Source: Rhodobacter capsulatus (GTDB taxonomy: Bacteria > Pseudomonadota > Alphaproteobacteria > Rhodobacterales > Rhodobacteraceae). Taken from it: 62,142 nucleotides of DNA. The notes beneath the pieces were generated by a model that saw only the letters and a list, made by a program, of their open reading frames with translations, was not told where the DNA came from and ran no database searches. Numbering within the stretch: position 1 is the stretch's first letter; every line of letters begins with the position of its first letter. The position numbers were made by a program, and so were the translations under genes. Shown here in pieces: positions 61,337 to 62,142 of this stretch. The stretch is from the NCBI RefSeq assembly GCF_005144475.1, contig NZ_SWJZ01000018.1, positions 1 through 62,142 on the forward strand, written 5' to 3'.

Positions 61337-62062
61337 TCAGGGCTTGCGGAAGGTGGCGTAATCGGGCACGCGGCCTTCGCGCAGGGCCTTTTGCTCGTAG
61401 CGGGTCGAGAGCCAGTCGTCCCAGGGCGTGCCGGAATGGGCGACAAGGTCAAACCCGGCCTTCGGCGCCTCGATCAGCGCTTGCTCCATGTAATTCGGGA
61501 TGTCGGTGGCGACGCGGAATTCGGCGCCCGGGGCAAGGATGCGGTGCAGCGCGCCCAGATAGCCCGGCGTCACGAAGCGGCGGCGATGGTGGCGGCGCTT
61601 GTGCCAGGGGTCGGGGTAATTCAGGAAGGCCTTGGCGATGCAGCCCTCGGGCAGCACCTCCATCACGTCGCGCACGTCGCCCGGCCAGATCGCGACATTC
61701 GAAACGCCCGCCGCGCGGATCTTGCCCAGAAGCATCGCGACGCCGTTGATGAAGGGCTCGCAGCCGAGGATGTTCACCGCCGGGTTGCGCGCGGCCATAT
61801 GGACCATATGCTCGCCGCCGCCGAAGCCGACCTCCAGCCAGAGCGGCGCGTCCTTGCCGAAGATCGTGCCGGGATCAAGGATCTCGCGGCCCGGGTTGTC
61901 CTCTTTCGAGATGCCGCCGGGGGTGAGCGAGGCCAGATCCTCGCTGATATAGGTCTTTTGCGAGGCCCGCATCGTCTTGCCCGAACGGCGGCCATAGAAA
62001 TTGCGCCACTCCGGTTGCGGGGCGGGCGCGGCGGTCTCGGGGGTTTCGGGGCTCTCGGTCAT
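61337..62062 (-). CDS. trmB: tRNA (guanine-N7-)-methyltransferase
   Basis: TrmB methylates G46 of tRNAs with SAM. The 241-residue protein has the SAM motif LEVGFGGGEHMVHMA, the NYPDPWHKRRHHRRRF signature, and FRVATDIPNYMEQAL. The start MTESPETPE at 62062 gives a short acidic N-terminal leader, common in the family. It is the first of the minus-strand row. What lies upstream is cut off by the window edge. Confidence 0.94.
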   Translation of the reverse strand: MTESPETPETAAPAPQPEWRNFYGRRSGKTMRASQKTYISEDLASLTPGGISKEDNPGREILDPGTIFGKDAPLWLEVGFGGGEHMVHMAARNPAVNILGCEPFINGVAMLLGKIRAAGVSNVAIWPGDVRDVMEVLPEGCIAKAFLNYPDPWHKRRHHRRRFVTPGYLGALHRILAPGAEFRVATDIPNYMEQALIEAPKAGFDLVAHSGTPWDDWLSTRYEQKALREGRVPDYATFRKP

Positions 62063-62124
62063 GGGGCTGCGCCTTAGGGCCCAAAGGGGCCCCCGGTCAA
62101 GAGGGATGCGCTGCGATGATTTCG

Positions 62125-62142
62125 CCTCGGGCAAGCCCGAGG
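62125..62142. terminator. Hairpin at the right edge of the window
   Basis: CCTCGGG-CAAG-CCCGAGG is a perfect 7-bp stem ending at the last base. It may be the terminator of a minus-strand gene that lies beyond the window; metK would be typical, but this cannot be seen. Confidence 0.4.

Overview
The window is a dense, GC-rich, ordinary-looking stretch of chromosome from a purple non-sulfur alphaproteobacterium of the Rhodobacteraceae. The Cco proteins closely resemble what I remember of Rhodobacter capsulatus (CcoN starting [10 protein letters not shown], CcoP of 297 residues), so that species or a close relative is the best guess. This rests on memory, since no database search was possible. 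A TGT-N12-ACA palindrome of the CrtJ/PpsR type at the hemE promoter and two FNR-type boxes beside ccoN fit an organism that switches between aerobic and phototrophic or microaerobic life. I see no prophage, insertion sequence, CRISPR array or rRNA.

Layout. 0-2.1 kb: twin tRNA-Gly(GCC) genes, hisB-hisH and a small membrane protein. 2.2-9.2 kb: copper exporter CopA, a lytic transglycosylase lipoprotein, and an ABC exporter (permease plus ATPase) divergent from tesA. 9.2-14 kb: an MFS transporter, an FAD-linked oxidase, and divergent hemC/hemE. 14-21 kb: a DEAD-box helicase, a small lipoprotein, an RsmC-like methyltransferase, clpS, a HAD hydrolase and a DD-carboxypeptidase with a SPOR domain. 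21-29 kb: the complete cbb3 oxidase locus, ccoNOQP followed by the assembly genes ccoGHIS, all on the minus strand, divergent from a universal stress protein gene. 30-34 kb: DUF2147, hisA-hisF-hisE, DUF1330 and aroC. 34-38 kb: ybjN-like, proC, csaA, a hydroxyacid dehydrogenase and a KAS III-like enzyme. 38-43 kb: the glycine cleavage operon gcvTHP behind a tandem glycine riboswitch. 43-47 kb: gltX, a zincin, a two-gene unit of unknown function with a CRP/FNR-like palindrome upstream, and pfkB. 47-51 kb: the zinc uptake locus znuA / zur-znuC-znuB with a Zur-like box. 51-53 kb: galM, a GbsR/MarR regulator, and a PepSY-like protein followed by a membrane-anchored LuxR-type regulator. 53-62 kb: trmB, aroA, cmk, a nitroreductase, rpsA, ihfB, lapA, trpF and trpB, all on the minus strand.

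Several sets of genes work together. CcoG, CcoH, CcoI and CcoS assemble the copper and heme centres of CcoNOQP. HemC and HemE supply tetrapyrrole for heme and probably bacteriochlorophyll. HisB, H, A, F and E are the later histidine enzymes, here split between two sites 29 kb apart. AroA, AroC, TrpF and TrpB belong to aromatic amino acid synthesis.

The most unusual signal is a dispersed intergenic element, not a gene system. It has the core TATTTG-N3-CAAG followed by AAGAAA, ATAAA or GTGAAA, often accompanied by a G-run/C-run hairpin with a three-base loop. It occurs just after gene 3' ends in a nearly fixed orientation, and where two copies face each other they form a long palindrome. The best candidate for an undescribed functional unit is the pair of unknown proteins at 45.05-46.27 kb behind a perfect TGTGA-N6-TCACA palindrome. 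Second is the PepSY-like/membrane-LuxR pair at 52.2-53.3 kb.
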